Made by a program: the position numbers and the translations under genes. A DNA stretch of 64,000 nt from Rhopalosiphum padi (Eukaryota; Arthropoda; Insecta; Hemiptera; Aphididae): the NCBI RefSeq assembly GCF_020882245.1, contig NC_083598.1, forward strand, positions 48,645,858-48,709,857, in the 5' to 3' direction. Each line of letters opens with the position of its first letter. Within the stretch, counting starts at the first letter, position 1. Under the pieces are notes generated by a model. The model was given only the letters and a program-made list of their open reading frames with translations. It searched no databases and was not told the DNA's origin. This document shows positions 61,477-64,000 of this stretch, piece by piece.

Positions 61477-64000
61477 GTAAGTACCGGTTTATTATATTAT
61501 TATAAGTATAATCATAATGTGTATTATAATACACTGTATATTGGTATACCTATATTTTACTATAGTAGATATAGTTTATGACTCTATTTTTTTTTCTAAA
61601 AAACTATTATACTAATTGTACTATTTAGTAAATTCGCTATATTCGTGATGCACACAATGCATCGATTAATACAATTTTTATTTTTTTGAGGATTTCTCCA
61701 CAAACATTTTGTAAGGAGTTGTATATAGGCAATTTTAATAACTATTCCGAAAAATTAAAAATTAAAAATTTGAACGGTTGTAAATACTATTAAAATGATC
61801 TTCAAATTGTCCCGCGTCCTATATTATTATTGATTGTTACACAGTTAACAAATTATATTCAGTAAAACCATGCTCATTCCTGTTGGTCCGAATAACAGTT
61901 GAGAATGATTTTAGAGAAAAAAAACATCAATTGACCTATTGACTATTACAAAAAATGTCGATAACAAATTACAATATTATCTAGCACGAGACATTAAATT
62001 ATTATCAATTTTTAGCTTGAGCTTTTGGTACAGTAGATATTTAAGATTAAAATTTAAACATTTTAAACCTTAGAATCTAGAAACTAGATAAAGATCTACA
62101 GATAAGTACTTCAATTTTCATGTTAGGTAATTTTATACTGAAATTGCACATATTCTTGATTAAAATAATAAACCAATTCATCAACATATTATTATGTTTT
62201 GACGGAGAAAAATTCTTTATGATATCCTCTTATGGAATTACGATAATTGCTATTTTATTTCAATTAAATAACCCAAACAAATACAAAGGATTATTAGAAA
62301 CTCGATTGAGACAATATTTACCCACTTGTTTTGTTCATAATATTTGACTAGGTATAAATATTTTCTATGGCAACTGTTTACACTGAATAACTCTATACGG
62401 ATTCTGTAAACATAATTATATTACAAAATACATTAAGAAAACAATACCTATGAGTTATATTTTTTCAGTATAATATCTATCTATTTTTTAATACAGATTA
62501 GAATACATTCAATTCCAATAACATTATATTATACTGTCATGTAAATATAAAGTATTAATATACATTTTTATTGTACAACCACACATGCCCGTGTCCGTAT
62601 TTTATTATTTGTTTGATTGTTGTAACATTATTATTAAATGTTTCTTTTATATTATATAAATTCTATTGTTTGAATACTATAAATAAGAATTATTTAATCT
62701 TCTTGGATTAGAAAACATAATATTGTTTGTCCTATAACGACGATATAATAATAGTTTTATTCAACGATTTATACCTTTCGACAACTGAATATTACTAAAA
62801 ATGTAATAGGTATAATATCATTGTTTATTCAATTACTTTTTTCCTATTTTAATAAATTATAAATTATAACTCATACTATAATATTATCTATAAGTATAGT
62901 GTTCAATAATTTAAAAAATACTAAGATAAGACACAAGTTATTATGATAATAATATTTAATTATTATTATTTTGAAAAATTGTCTTAATTATAAAATATGT
63001 GTATTAATTTATGGTCATAATAATAATAATTTATGAAAGTAATAATATTATAACAGGACACAAAGCTAAGAAATCACTAATGTGCTATCAAACTTTTGCC
63101 TACTAATTTTAAACATAATATGTGGTTAGACAGAGTAGTATTATATAGTACATGTGTAGTAGATTCCATACAACAAGATATACATATATTTAATACATAT
63201 ATGTATATATAATGTAATGCAGCGTTCCAAGTCAGAAAATGAATGGACTTTGGCGCTGTAGTTTTAATTAGTTTATTTTGTTTAATATTATGATGTATGC
63301 TATATTATATACAACTAGCTATCTGCGGTCATAATCAAATGATAGATATAACGTTCTTGTGCTTGAGTTTTGAATTCGCGACTAACAACATTTCATTGCA
63401 ATAATACAGAGTGATTCACCGATCATGCTTGCCCATAGATTTTCTTGCAATAATGAATTTATTAAAATTCTGATTTTTGAATGCTTTAAATGCACTCGGT
63501 GAACAGAATATTTTAAGATTGCTCATATCGTTAATGGCCGACTTGTGTCATGTTATTATTATATATAAACTTCTTTTAAAAAAAAATACAAAAACAACGG
63601 TTTTCATTGTACCTACCTTTAATATTAAGCATATAATATACATTTGAAATAATATTAATAATAGGTTTCTAATAACAATAATAAATTGAAATTTAAACGA
63701 GTAGGTATTTTAAAGACGATAGTACCTACCTGTCCTACCTAATTAATATTATAAATTTTTAAATGTCTGCGGATAATAAGTAGGTACAACTGTATAAGTA
63801 GTATATATAGATAAAATATTTCATCTAATTTATACTTTTATTAAGGACTTTATTCTTAGTAGATATATACACTTTAATAACTCAAATGATAGTTTAATAA
63901 ATTTTAATTTATAATTATAGAAACATCAAAATTAAAAAAGAACTATCTATTTAATAATTTACAAAAGAAAGGGGTGATTTTCGTTAGAAAAAAAAATAAT
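61477..64000. other. probable OBP intron 4 and unassigned DNA
   Basis: Begins with the GTAAGT donor of exon 4. No further exon with Cys codons in a fitting frame and splice sites was recognised. AT-rich to the end of the window. Confidence 0.45.

Noticed and set aside
62120..62347. 75-residue frame as a later OBP exon
   Set aside because: Its frame and single Cys spacing do not fit C4-C6, and no splice acceptor fits; probably intronic.

Overview
The window is AT-rich insect DNA, most likely aphid. The evidence is the replication-dependent histone genes with 3' stem-loops, arthropod TATA + TCAKT initiator promoters, Jockey-type non-LTR retrotransposons, hAT and Mutator-like transposons, and the start of a spliced odorant-binding protein (OBP) gene. 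Species cannot be fixed from sequence alone.

About 3-49.6 kb is a histone gene cluster: H4 x4, H3 x4, H2A x3, H2B x2, H1 x2. From left to right it reads: H3/H4 bidirectional promoter with a retroelement on each side; H4(+) 7404; H2A(-) 8833; element C; H3(+) 13612; H1(+) 17212 (frameshifted); H2B(-)/H2A(+) 20.4-21.6 kb; H4(-)/H3(+) 24.6-25.6 kb; element D in H1(+) 39416; two near-identical H4(-)/H3(+) pairs at 42.6 and 46.2 kb; H2B(-)/H2A(+) at 48.4-49.6 kb. The basic unit is H2B(-)H2A(+)-H4(-)H3(+)-H1(+). The leftmost unit is inverted, and the change of orientation falls inside element C. Each histone gene ends in a 16-nt stem-loop of the GGCCCTTTTCAGGGCC type.

The main discovery candidate is a set of four non-LTR retrotransposons (A 3128-7324, B about 1478-2943, C about 9281-13387, D 35318-39350) from three diverged lineages. 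Each sits in sense orientation at the transcription start of a histone gene (H4, H3, H4/H2A, H1), about 28-36 bp downstream of the TATA box. They appear to use histone promoters as their own and to push the coding region about 4 kb away from its promoter. A and D have clear 14-bp and 12-bp target-site duplications covering the initiator. C has both ORFs open. B is a damaged near-copy of C. A has one stop in ORF1. D has an ORF1 frameshift and an endonuclease Asp-to-Gly change. This amounts to a histone-promoter-targeting retrotransposon group. C also seems to mark a deletion/recombination that joined an H4 promoter to an H2A gene. Neither H1 copy in the window looks normal: one is frameshifted, the other has D between promoter and coding region.

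Spacers hold DNA transposons: a 1.9-kb hAT (22490-24408), an 8.4-kb hAT (25841-34208) with nested insertions, a 513-bp long-TIR MITE (34613-35125), smaller MITEs, and a Mutator-like element (55269-56489) whose ends carry tandem TGTAAACTGCGCCC motifs. From 49.6 kb rightward the DNA is gene-poor until the first four exons of the OBP gene at 58995-61476, whose remaining exons lie outside or were not recognised.
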